A stretch of DNA of 64,000 nt from Flavobacterium taihuense. Lineage in GTDB: Bacteria > Bacteroidota > Bacteroidia > Flavobacteriales > Flavobacteriaceae. The position numbers and the translations under genes are program-made. A model generated the notes under the pieces. The model did not search any database. It was given only the letters and a program-made list of their open reading frames with translations, and was not told the origin of the DNA. The stretch covers positions 54,563-118,562 of the forward strand of contig NZ_JAHWYN010000014.1 in the NCBI RefSeq assembly GCF_019351435.1, written 5' to 3'. This document shows positions 52,838-59,951 of the stretch, piece by piece (within the stretch, counting starts at the first letter, position 1; every line of letters starts with the position of its first letter).

Positions 52838-53923
52838 ATGGAACAATTTGTAGTATCGGCACGTAAATACCGTCCACAAACATTTAAAGATGTGGTGGGA
52901 CAAAAAGCGATTACCAATACGCTACTCAATGCCATAGAAAACAACCATTTAGCTTCAGCCCTTTTATTTACTGGACCTCGTGGAGTTGGAAAAACAACTT
53001 GTGCTCGTATTTTGGCTCGAAAAATCAATCAGCCCGGTTACGATGATCCTACGGAAGATTTTGCTTTTAATGTATTCGAACTAGATGCTGCTTCCAACAA
53101 TTCAGTAGACGATATCCGAAATTTAATTGATCAGGTTCGTATTCCTCCACAAACAGGGCAATACAAAGTATATATCATTGATGAGGTTCATATGCTGTCT
53201 TCGGCTGCTTTTAATGCTTTTTTAAAAACATTGGAAGAACCGCCAAAACACGCCATCTTTATATTGGCAACCACCGAAAAGCATAAAATTATTCCAACGA
53301 TATTATCGCGTTGTCAAATATTTGATTTCAAAAGAATTACCGTAAAAGACGCCAAAGAACATCTTGCTGATGTAGCTACCAGTCAAGGTGTCGCTTTTGA
53401 AGATGATGCTTTGCATATCATTGCCCAAAAGGCAGATGGTGCCATGCGTGATGCTTTGTCTATTTTTGACAGAGTGGTTTCTTTTTGCGGAAATAATCTT
53501 ACTCGTCAAGCGGTTACCGAAAATTTAAACGTTTTAGACTACGAAACCTACATCAACGTTACTGATTTAATTCTTGAAAATAAAATACCTGACTTATTAA
53601 TGGCATTTAATGATATTCTGTCCAAAGGGTTTGACAGCCATCATTTTGTTTCAGGATTAGCCAGTCATTTTAGGGATTTATTGGTAAGCAAAACTCCTTC
53701 AACACTTGTATTACTTGAGGTTGGAGAGCAAGCGCAAAAAATGTATGGAATTCAAGCACAAAAATGCAGTCAAGAGTTTTTACTAAAAGGAATCGAAATT
53801 GCCAATGATTGTGATTTAAAATACAAAGCCAGCCAAAATCAACGACTACTTGTCGAGCTTTGTTTGATGCAATTGGCCTCTATCACTTATGATGGAGAAA
53901 AAAAAAAGTTGAACAATTTATAA
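52838..53923 (+). CDS. dnaX: DNA polymerase III subunit gamma (zero-frame product of dnaX)
   Basis: 361 aa: the AAA+ clamp-loader ATPase (domains I-II, about 1-235) and collar domain III. Walker A TGPRGVGKTT (45-54), DEVH box (115-118), sensor 1 region LATTEKHK, and arginine-finger region SRCQIFDFKRI. The four-Cys zinc module found after Walker A in many bacterial DnaX proteins is absent; residues 62-78 are a short Cys-free loop. The zero frame stops at TAA (53921-53923), just after GEKKKLNNL. A -1 shift at the A10 run joins it to the frame of 53893-54588, giving about 583 aa (tau). It follows a good promoter and faces away from the PKS operon. Confidence 0.95.
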   Translation: MEQFVVSARKYRPQTFKDVVGQKAITNTLLNAIENNHLASALLFTGPRGVGKTTCARILARKINQPGYDDPTEDFAFNVFELDAASNNSVDDIRNLIDQVRIPPQTGQYKVYIIDEVHMLSSAAFNAFLKTLEEPPKHAIFILATTEKHKIIPTILSRCQIFDFKRITVKDAKEHLADVATSQGVAFEDDALHIIAQKADGAMRDALSIFDRVVSFCGNNLTRQAVTENLNVLDYETYINVTDLILENKIPDLLMAFNDILSKGFDSHHFVSGLASHFRDLLVSKTPSTLVLLEVGEQAQKMYGIQAQKCSQEFLLKGIEIANDCDLKYKASQNQRLLVELCLMQLASITYDGEKKKLNNL

Positions 53924-54588
53924 TTCCACCCACTTATTTTAGAAAAGTTGCAGATTATTCTATAGCTGAAATTTCAAAGGAAAAAGCCCAAACTCCAATT
54001 GCAACCGAAGGAATTGCAAAGGAAATTGCAAATAACGAAATCTCAAAGCCTACAGCTTCAATAGAGGAAAAATCAAAAGTTCAGCAAACTGAACCGCCAA
54101 GTGTACCCAATAACGAAACTAAATTTTCGGCTTTATCGCTTTCGAGTATTCGTGCTAAAAAGGCTTTAGAAGAAAACTTAAAAGGATTTATCAAAACAGA
54201 CAATACCGCCACATTGCCTACAGAACCATTCACGGAAACAGAAATGATGCTGCAATGGACAAAATACGCGCAACGTCTTGGTGAAAAAGGATACAAAATA
54301 ATGGAATCCCTCCTTTTGATCAATGATCCAAAACTTGATGGTACCAATATTACATTTGAATTACCTAATGAGGGATCCAAATTGGATTTTGAAAGCGAAA
54401 TGATTGGTCTTTTGGGACATTTACGTGGTCATTTACACAATCACAACATTACCATAGAAGTGAATGTAAATGAAACCATAGAAATCAAAAGAAGCTTTAC
54501 CGATCAAGACCGCTACAACAGACTACTGGAAATCAATCCAAATATCGAATTATTGAGAACAACTTTTGGTTTGGATTTAGATGCCTAA
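53893..54588 (+). CDS. dnaX: tau-specific C-terminal part of dnaX, in the -1 frame
   Basis: Open from just after TGA (53890-53892) to the TAA before 54588. From the slip it reads VEQFIIPPTYFRKVAD, then a Lys/Glu/Ala/Pro-rich linker (about 54000-54120), then a globular end (about 54220-54588; TETEMMLQWTKYAQRLG, LLEINPNIELLRTTFGLDLD) typical of the C-terminal domain of Bacteroidota gamma/tau subunits. The first in-frame ATG is only at 54214, deep inside the domain, so it is best read as the downstream half of a frameshifted gene, not as a separate gene. Confidence 0.85.
   Translation, partial: WRKKKVEQFIIPPTYFRKVADYSIAEISKEKAQTPIATEGIAKEIANNEISKPTASIEEKSKVQQTEPPSVPNNETKFSALSLSSIRAKKALEENLKGFIKTDNTATLPTEPFTETEMMLQWTKYAQRLGEKGYKIMESLLLINDPKLDGTNITFELPNEGSKLDFESEMIGLLGHLRGHLHNHNITIEVNVNETIEIKRSFTDQDRYNRLLEINPNIELLRTTFGLDLDA
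53898..53908 (+). promoter_or_regulatory. dnaX slippery site (A10-G, contains A AAA AAG)
   Basis: Ten A (53898-53907) then G. In zero frame the codons are GAA AAA AAA AAG, so 53902-53908 is the heptamer A AAA AAG, the same as the E. coli dnaX frameshift site. The -1 frame is closed upstream by TGA at 53890-53892 and the zero frame is closed at 53921-53923, so a -1 shift can only occur in this 31-base window. GGAG lies directly before the run. No strong downstream hairpin is visible, which leaves transcriptional slippage as an option. Confidence 0.8.
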
Positions 54589-54641
54589 ATGATCCATTAC
54601 CATCAGAAATGAATAATTTCTATCATAAAATGTCATTTTCG

Positions 54642-54653
54642 TATCAATTGATA
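54642..54653. promoter_or_regulatory. palindrome upstream of the acetate transporter gene
   Basis: TATCAATTGATA, a perfect 12-base palindrome 53 bases before the ATG; a second palindrome ATAACGTTAT follows at 54661-54670. Together they form a candidate operator for a carbon-regulated gene. No regulator is adjacent, and the evidence is sequence symmetry only. Confidence 0.35.
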
Positions 54654-54706
54654 ACGAACTATAACGTTATTTTTAAACTTTACTAACTATTAAAAAAAAC
54701 TAAAAA

Positions 54707-55264
54707 ATGGAGAACAAACTAGCTAATCCTGCGCCATTAGGTCTATTGGGTTTTGGAATGACCACAATTTTATTGAATATTCACAATTTAGGATTCTTTC
54801 CCGTCAGTGCCGTAATCATTTCGATGGGTATTTTTTATGGAGGATTGGCCCAAATAATAGCAGGAATATTGTCATTCAAAAATGGAAAAACATTTGCGGG
54901 AACTGCTTTTGTTTCCTATGGCTTTTTCTGGATTTCTCTTGTAGGTATTTGGCTTTTCCCAAACACCGGTTTTGAAATGGCAGGAACAACTCCAGCTCCA
55001 TTCTTCGGATGCTATTTAGCCATTTGGGGAATTTTTACCGCATTTATGTGGTGGGGAACCTGGGGTGGCAGCAAAGTACAGCAATTTGTTTTTCTTTCAT
55101 TAACCATTTTATTTTTCCTTTTGGCGGTATCAAAATTCACCGGAAGCGAAACCATCACAGTCATTGCTGGAGGTCTTGGCGTAATTTGCGGAAGTAGTGC
55201 TTTTTATTTGGCAATGGCCGAACTTTTGGAAGAAGTAAAAAATAAAAGAGTTTTACCTTATTAA
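54707..55264 (+). CDS. satP: acetate uptake transporter, GPR1/FUN34/YaaH family
   Basis: 185 aa, six membrane helices. The family signature NPAPLGLLGFGMTTILLNIHN by its ends (residues 7-27), the ISMGIFYGGLAQIIAG helix and TAFVSYGFFWIS are all present. It imports acetate (and probably succinate) by proton symport across the inner membrane. The gene is alone, followed by a strong terminator. The upstream region holds two palindromes. Acetyl-CoA metabolism links it loosely with nifJ at 44 kb. Symbol by family analogy. Confidence 0.93.
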   Translation: MENKLANPAPLGLLGFGMTTILLNIHNLGFFPVSAVIISMGIFYGGLAQIIAGILSFKNGKTFAGTAFVSYGFFWISLVGIWLFPNTGFEMAGTTPAPFFGCYLAIWGIFTAFMWWGTWGGSKVQQFVFLSLTILFFLLAVSKFTGSETITVIAGGLGVICGSSAFYLAMAELLEEVKNKRVLPY

Positions 55265-55287
55265 CAATCAGTTCTTCAATGCCATAC

Positions 55288-55326
55288 AAAAGGCTCCAGA
55301 CAATTATTCGTTTGGAGCCTTTTTTA
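55288..55326 (+). terminator. terminator after the acetate transporter gene
   Basis: AAAAGGCTCCA (55288-55298) pairs with TGGAGCCTTTT (55313-55323), 14-base loop, T run. It lies 23 bases after the stop. Confidence 0.87.
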
Positions 55327-55365
55327 ATTTAAATCATTAATATTTTATGTAGTGATTCTTTATTT

Positions 55366-55489
55366 GGGCGAGTCCCTTCGTAAAAACTACGGGTCGTGCT
55401 GTCCGCTCCCGCTTTTTTCTAATCAATTGCCACGGGTTTAAACCCGTGGCAATTGATTAGAAAAAGAGCTCCGCTTCCATCACTCTCGC
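55366..55489 (+). repeat. dispersed bipartite repeat element, copy B, with 52-bp perfect palindrome
   Basis: Arms GCTGTCCGCT (55399-55408) and CGCTTCCATC (55472-55481) enclose a perfect 52-base palindrome (55414-55465, centre between 55439 and 55440). Outer GCGAG (55368-55372) pairs with CTCGC (55485-55489). It lies between the convergent acetate transporter and menC genes. Confidence 0.8.
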
Positions 55490-55520
55490 AAAAACTGCAT
55501 ATAACCTATTCTCGTTTTAA

Positions 55521-56564
55521 TTAAAATGTATCGATATCCAAATCCCAGTTTAACGCATTACTGTACCATAATTGACCTTGAGAAACTTGCAAAGGGCAGT
55601 CAAAATTATTAGTATATAATGCTCCTGTTCCCAATCCTTGTGGCATCGAATTGTTGAGTAAAAAAGTCCACTGAGCAATAGCATTCAATCCAACATTACT
55701 TTCCAAAGCAGAAGTAATCCACCATCCAATATTATGCTTTTCTGCCAAGGTGATCCACTCTTGAGTACCACGAAATCCACCCACAAAACTAGGTTTCAAA
55801 ATGATGTATTGTGGCTTAATTTTGAGTAATAAATTCTCTTTTTCAGCAACGGTAAACACCCCTATCAGCTCTTCATCCAACGCAATAGGAAAAGGAGTAA
55901 TTTTACACAGCCCTGCCATACTGTCAGTATTGTTTTTTTGAATTGGCTGCTCTATACTATGTAATTCAAATTCAGATAGTTGATTTAATTTACATAAAGC
56001 TTCATTCGAATCAAAAGCACCGTTGGCATCGACTCTTATTTCTACTTGCTCTGGAGTGAAATGTAGCCGAATATAACGCAATAATTGCAGCTCTTTATCA
56101 AAATCTATAGCTCCAATTTTGAGTTTAACGCATCGAAATCCATCAGCTAATTTCTCCTCGATTTGTTGCTTCATAAAAGTGGCTGAACCCATCCAAACCA
56201 ATCCATTTATTGGGATTGATTTTGTCCCTTTTGTGAAGTCTGACGGAAATAGTAAAAAAGGATTTTCACTAGCCAAAGACCGGAAGGCCATTTCGACTCC
56301 AAACTGTATGGATGGGAACTCTAATAAGTCTTCCCAAAGTTGATCTTTACCAAGATGAATATTAGCACACGCCCATTGTAATTTTTCTTCATAATCGGGA
56401 CGATCGTCAATACTCAATCCTCTCAAAATGCCACACTCCCCTATTCCCTTTTTACCGTCTTGCTCCAAAACAATAAACCAGGTTTCTTTTTCGGTCATTA
56501 CTCCACGAGAAGTTCCGGATGGACGTTTGAAATTTAAAATGTATTTGTGGTACGTTGCTTTCAA
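55521..56564 (-). CDS. menC: o-succinylbenzoate synthase
   Basis: 347 aa, enolase superfamily. N-terminal capping strand YHKYILNFKRPSGTSRG, then the TIM barrel with catalytic Lys in CVKLKIGAIDF and metal ligands in RVDANGAF, HSIEQPI and ALDEELIG, and the second Lys in ILKPSFVGG. It dehydrates SHCHC to o-succinylbenzoate in menaquinone synthesis. The start is TTG at 56562-56564: an in-frame TAA lies four codons upstream and the next ATG (M23) would remove the capping strand. menA and menB on the same strand in this window support the menaquinone assignment over dipeptide epimerase. menD, menE and menF are not in the window. Confidence 0.92.
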   Translation of the reverse strand: MKATYHKYILNFKRPSGTSRGVMTEKETWFIVLEQDGKKGIGECGILRGLSIDDRPDYEEKLQWACANIHLGKDQLWEDLLEFPSIQFGVEMAFRSLASENPFLLFPSDFTKGTKSIPINGLVWMGSATFMKQQIEEKLADGFRCVKLKIGAIDFDKELQLLRYIRLHFTPEQVEIRVDANGAFDSNEALCKLNQLSEFELHSIEQPIQKNNTDSMAGLCKITPFPIALDEELIGVFTVAEKENLLLKIKPQYIILKPSFVGGFRGTQEWITLAEKHNIGWWITSALESNVGLNAIAQWTFLLNNSMPQGLGTGALYTNNFDCPLQVSQGQLWYSNALNWDLDIDTF

Positions 56565-56609
56565 AGTGAATAGTTAGAGGTAAATAGTTTGTATTAAATA
56601 ACTTTTATT

Positions 56610-56789
56610 TTAAGTGAGTTTTTTTAATTTTAAATAAGAAATTCCTATTAATAACATTCCAAAAAGTAGTATCGCAAAAAACAGGTATGTTGGCCATTCA
56701 TTAAAAACAAACATTTTGAAGTTTAAAATTATTCCAACTAAAAGAAGAAACAATCCTAGATAGCGTATGAACAAAACTACTTTTTTCAT
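56610..56789 (-). CDS. small two-helix membrane protein
   Basis: 59 aa, ATG at 56789. Starts MKKVVLFIRYLGLFLLLVG; two hydrophobic segments (about 4-22 and 33-52) with a Lys-rich tail (YLKLKKLT), so both ends probably face the cytoplasm. It sits in the 278-base gap between the TPR gene and menC on the same strand and has normal codon use with a clean stop. No family recognised. Confidence 0.65.
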   Translation of the reverse strand: MKKVVLFIRYLGLFLLLVGIILNFKMFVFNEWPTYLFFAILLFGMLLIGISYLKLKKLT

Positions 56790-56842
56790 GTTCTATTGAT
56801 TAATAGATATTTTTATTTACAATGCAAAACTTAATAAATTAA

Positions 56843-58042
56843 CTACTCCAGTAATTTCAAAATACGCTCAAAATCCTTATTTTGAATTCCTGCTTTTTGA
56901 AAAGCTTTAAAATCCTGCTCGGTTTTTTGAACCCAGCTCAAACTATCGGTAACATTTTGGTTTTGGTATTTCTTGTAGATTTTTTTGGCTTCTTTGTAAT
57001 TGTCGTTCAGCAAATAGGCATGTGCCAAATTCAACTGCAACAACAACTCTGTACTATCGAGTTTTTCACCATCTTGAAGATACTTTAATCCTTTTCCGAA
57101 TTGCTTGGTCAAAAGATAGCAGCTCCCGATTGCACTGTAATCTAAAACCGTAGCCTTACCATCGCTTACAATTACCCCTAATTTTTCAATTGCATCCCCA
57201 TATTTTGCTTTTTTTATCAAAAGTGATGCTTGGTTACGCAAATCAGAATAAACAGCGTTAGAAGTGCTTGTTTCTCCAAAACAACTGTTTCCCGAATCTT
57301 TAAAAACTTTGGATCGTTCCACTGTCAATAGCTTTTGAAACTCCTGATACTTGTACTTATTTTGGATTTTATCTAACACACATACGCAAAAATCATCCGA
57401 ATTGCCCATTTTTTGAGCTAAATTAGAAGTCTTACATTGGTCAATAATCGCTTTTCTATTGTCCAGACTCCATCCTCTGCTTAGTTTTTTATCCACCCAG
57501 GGCACTACTTCTAAAACGATTTTTTGGTTCATGATCCAGTTTTTACTTTCAAAACCAAACCATAAGGCTGATCCGTTTCCACTCAAACAACTTGACTTAT
57601 CAACTGAAAGACGTTTGGCATCTTTGCTCACTGGTTCGTTCTGAACCAAACAGGATTCCAATGTTTTTCCTGAATCTTTGTATTCTAACGCTAACTTATC
57701 TGATGAAAAAATAGCGTAGGTACATTTATCATCTCCTGATATTTTGGACAAAACAAAAACAGCTCCGGCAGATCCTTGACTGATTCCGGTGGGGTCAGGA
57801 ATTGATTTTAGAACCGAAACCAAACTATTGGCCAATTGCTGATTTTCGTCCAAAAGGGTAATTCTGTACACAATTTCGGTAGTTCCAAGTGGTAAATCTT
57901 CAGTTTTTATTACAATTCGATCTCTAGCAGAAACGTTTATTTCTTTGGTCGTCGATCTGTCTTTATCCCAATATCCGTCTTGTTGTGAAAATGTAAGCGT
58001 TGTAAATAGAAGCGTAATGAATAAAAGAAACTGTTTGGCCAT
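56843..58042 (-). CDS. secreted TPR-repeat hypothetical protein
   Basis: 399 aa. Signal peptide (ends near LTFSQQ), a beta-rich domain (about 20-170) with Cys pairs, a Cys-containing helical segment (IIDQCKTSNLAQKM, DDFCVCVLDKIQ), then three TPR-like helical hairpins (about 275-385; YLLTKQFGKGLKYLQDGEK, LNLAHAYLLNDNYKEAKKIYKKY). The periplasmic location and TPRs suggest protein-protein contacts. No known family name. It lies between the UPF0173 gene and menC. Confidence 0.85.
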   Translation of the reverse strand: MAKQFLLFITLLFTTLTFSQQDGYWDKDRSTTKEINVSARDRIVIKTEDLPLGTTEIVYRITLLDENQQLANSLVSVLKSIPDPTGISQGSAGAVFVLSKISGDDKCTYAIFSSDKLALEYKDSGKTLESCLVQNEPVSKDAKRLSVDKSSCLSGNGSALWFGFESKNWIMNQKIVLEVVPWVDKKLSRGWSLDNRKAIIDQCKTSNLAQKMGNSDDFCVCVLDKIQNKYKYQEFQKLLTVERSKVFKDSGNSCFGETSTSNAVYSDLRNQASLLIKKAKYGDAIEKLGVIVSDGKATVLDYSAIGSCYLLTKQFGKGLKYLQDGEKLDSTELLLQLNLAHAYLLNDNYKEAKKIYKKYQNQNVTDSLSWVQKTEQDFKAFQKAGIQNKDFERILKLLE

Positions 58043-58094
58043 TATTAAAAAGTTAATCTAGTTTTAAAAAAAGGATCTTGAAATCTGGTATGAC

Positions 58095-58180
58095 CTAGCC
58101 CTGATAGAAGCGATATCCTTTATTGAAGCGATTTTTCTTCGCTTCAATAAAGATACAAGCGGATAGCAGGATTAGCTCCT
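58095..58180 (-). repeat. dispersed bipartite repeat element, copy D
   Basis: On the plus strand GCCCTGATAGAAGCG (58098-58112), a hairpin (58114-58131 with 58139-58155; about 17 bp with one bulge), then AGCGGATAGCAGGA and GCTCCTAATT. It is copy A in opposite orientation; arms conserved, stem different. It fills the 140-base gap between the UPF0173 and TPR genes. Confidence 0.75.
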
Positions 58181-58182
58181 AA

Positions 58183-58860
58183 TTATAATTCTATAAAACT
58201 GCCAATTTCTAGTAACATCAAGTCTTTTCCTTTATCGAAGAATTTTTTGATGGCTTGTTCATGATTGATTTCGATATAACCAAATGTGTCGTAATGAATA
58301 CCTAGAATTTTATCGCAGGCCACAAAATCGGAAGCAATTATGGCGTCCTCCACATCCATTGTGAAATTATCTCCGATAGGCAAAATCGCCAAATCGAGCT
58401 TGGTTCGCATCGGAATCAGTTTCATATCCATTGTAAGGGCAGTGTCGCCGGCAATGTAGATGTTTTTGTGCTCGCCTTCGATCACGAAACCGCCAGGATT
58501 CCCGCCATACGTTCCATCAGGAAAAGAACTCGAGTGAATGGCGCTTACATATTTTAGTTTTCCGAAATCGAAATTCCAGCTTCCACCGTGATTCATTGGG
58601 TGTGATTGAAATCCTTTTTTGCCATAATAACCTGCAATTTCTGCATTCGAAACAATCACGGCATTGGTTCTTGACGCAATGTATTCTACATCGAGAATAT
58701 GATCACCGTGAGCGTGCGTCAACAGAATAAAATCAGCTTTCAGATCGTTAATATTGATATGTGAAGCCTTTGGATTGGCCGAAATATAAGGATCAACGAG
58801 AATGTGTTTGCCACTAACTTCAATTCCCAAAGAAGCATGACCGTAGAATGTTATTTTCAT
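58183..58860 (-). CDS. UPF0173 metal-dependent hydrolase (beta-lactamase fold)
   Basis: 225 aa, full length. Metallo-beta-lactamase motif LTHAHGDHILDVEYI (about 47-61), the early FYGHASLGIEVSGKHILVDPY by its ends (4-24), AGDTALTMDM and a conserved GIHYDTFGYIE end. The family substrate is unknown. It is 55 bases after menA on the same strand. Its placement in the men cluster could mean a role in quinone precursor metabolism, but this is a guess. Confidence 0.93.
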   Translation of the reverse strand: MKITFYGHASLGIEVSGKHILVDPYISANPKASHININDLKADFILLTHAHGDHILDVEYIASRTNAVIVSNAEIAGYYGKKGFQSHPMNHGGSWNFDFGKLKYVSAIHSSSFPDGTYGGNPGGFVIEGEHKNIYIAGDTALTMDMKLIPMRTKLDLAILPIGDNFTMDVEDAIIASDFVACDKILGIHYDTFGYIEINHEQAIKKFFDKGKDLMLLEIGSFIEL

Positions 58861-58914
58861 TTTATTATACGTTTAAAATGTTAGAAAATACTACTTATTG
58901 ATTTTTGAAATTAT

Positions 58915-59877
58915 TTATCGTCCACCCAAGAAAACATTTACTATGATGTCTGAAATTAAAGAAATCATACATAAAGATAATAATATCGAAAGCAAAAAGG
59001 TACTCAATGCTACTTTCTTTAATTCGGGGTCAAGCAATTTTGGATCTTGATTTTTAGATACTGTGATTAAATGTTTCGTTAACGGAATGTATGCCAATAA
59101 AAACAAATATTGATCAAAGCGGAAATTACTGAATATTGCAAATGCAACTACCGAAATCATAGCCGAAACTATTAAGAAATAGTGGTATTTTTTGGCTTTC
59201 TCGGCGCCCATTTTTACCACAACAGTGTTCTTGCCTGATTTGGCATCCGAGGATTGGTCACGCATATTGTTCAGATTCAAAACAGCAACACTCAATAACC
59301 CGATTGCAATAGCGGGCAAAATAAGTACCAAATCCAATTGTTTTGAATATAAAAAGTTAACTCCCAAAGTACTTACCAATCCGAAGAATACAAAAACAAA
59401 AATATCACCATAGCCTTTGTATCCATAAGCTGAATTCCCCACAGTATATCGAATTGCCGAAATTATTGCCATAATTCCTAAAGTCAAAAAGAACAAGGAA
59501 TACACGAGATTTGTCTCTCCAAAAGCAACATAAATCAAAAAGATTGCCGAAAATAATGTAAGTACAGAAGTTATTACCAAGGCACGTTTCATTGCCTGAG
59601 GAGTTATCACACCACTTTGTATAGCGCGTTTCGGCCCTACTCTATCTTCATTATCGGTTCCTTTTACACCATCTCCGTAATCATTGGCGAAATTTGAAAG
59701 CACCTGCAGTCCTAAAGTGGTCAATAATGCAAACGCAAATATCTCCCAATTGAAAACATCTGTTGGTGTCAATACATTATCAGTAGGGTTTGCTAACGCG
59801 TACATACTTCCTACGATTATTCCAGAAACAGATAATGGTAATGTTCTTAATCTCGCGGCTTCAATCCAGTGTTTCAT
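58915..59877 (-). CDS. menA: 1,4-dihydroxy-2-naphthoate polyprenyltransferase
   Basis: 320 aa UbiA-family membrane protein, nine helices. First Asp-rich motif NFANDYGDGVKGTDNEDR (about 63-80) and second motif LNNMRDQSSDAKSGKNT (about 200-216) bind Mg-prenyl-diphosphate. The N-terminus HWIEAARLRTLPLSVSGI by its ends is the MenA hallmark. It attaches the polyprenyl chain to DHNA, making demethylmenaquinone, the quinone class used by complex I in this phylum. 74 bases after the PH-domain gene, in a spacer with GAAACTT repeats. Confidence 0.95.
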   Translation of the reverse strand: MKHWIEAARLRTLPLSVSGIIVGSMYALANPTDNVLTPTDVFNWEIFAFALLTTLGLQVLSNFANDYGDGVKGTDNEDRVGPKRAIQSGVITPQAMKRALVITSVLTLFSAIFLIYVAFGETNLVYSLFFLTLGIMAIISAIRYTVGNSAYGYKGYGDIFVFVFFGLVSTLGVNFLYSKQLDLVLILPAIAIGLLSVAVLNLNNMRDQSSDAKSGKNTVVVKMGAEKAKKYHYFLIVSAMISVVAFAIFSNFRFDQYLFLLAYIPLTKHLITVSKNQDPKLLDPELKKVALSTFLLSILLSLCMISLISDIIVNVFLGGR

Positions 59878-59885
59878 GTTTTTTA

Positions 59886-59945
59886 TTTAAAGTTTAAAGT
59901 TTCACGCTTTCAGACTCCAAACTTGAAACCTGAAACTTGAAACTA
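59886..59945 (-). repeat. GAAACTT short-period repeat
   Basis: AAACTTGAAACCTGAAACTTGAAAC-type units (period about 7-8) fill the spacer between menA and the PH-domain gene. Related units occur at 62020-62085. Confidence 0.5.
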
Positions 59946-59951
59946 TTTGTT

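Noticed and set aside
52661..52903. 81-codon N-terminal extension of the FAD oxidoreductase
   Set aside because: It covers the divergent promoter and the dnaX start; the FAD motif must lie near the true N-terminus.
54214..54588. Independent 124-aa gene after dnaX
   Set aside because: The frame is open far upstream to the slippery site without a start codon and encodes the tau C-terminal domain, so it belongs to dnaX.
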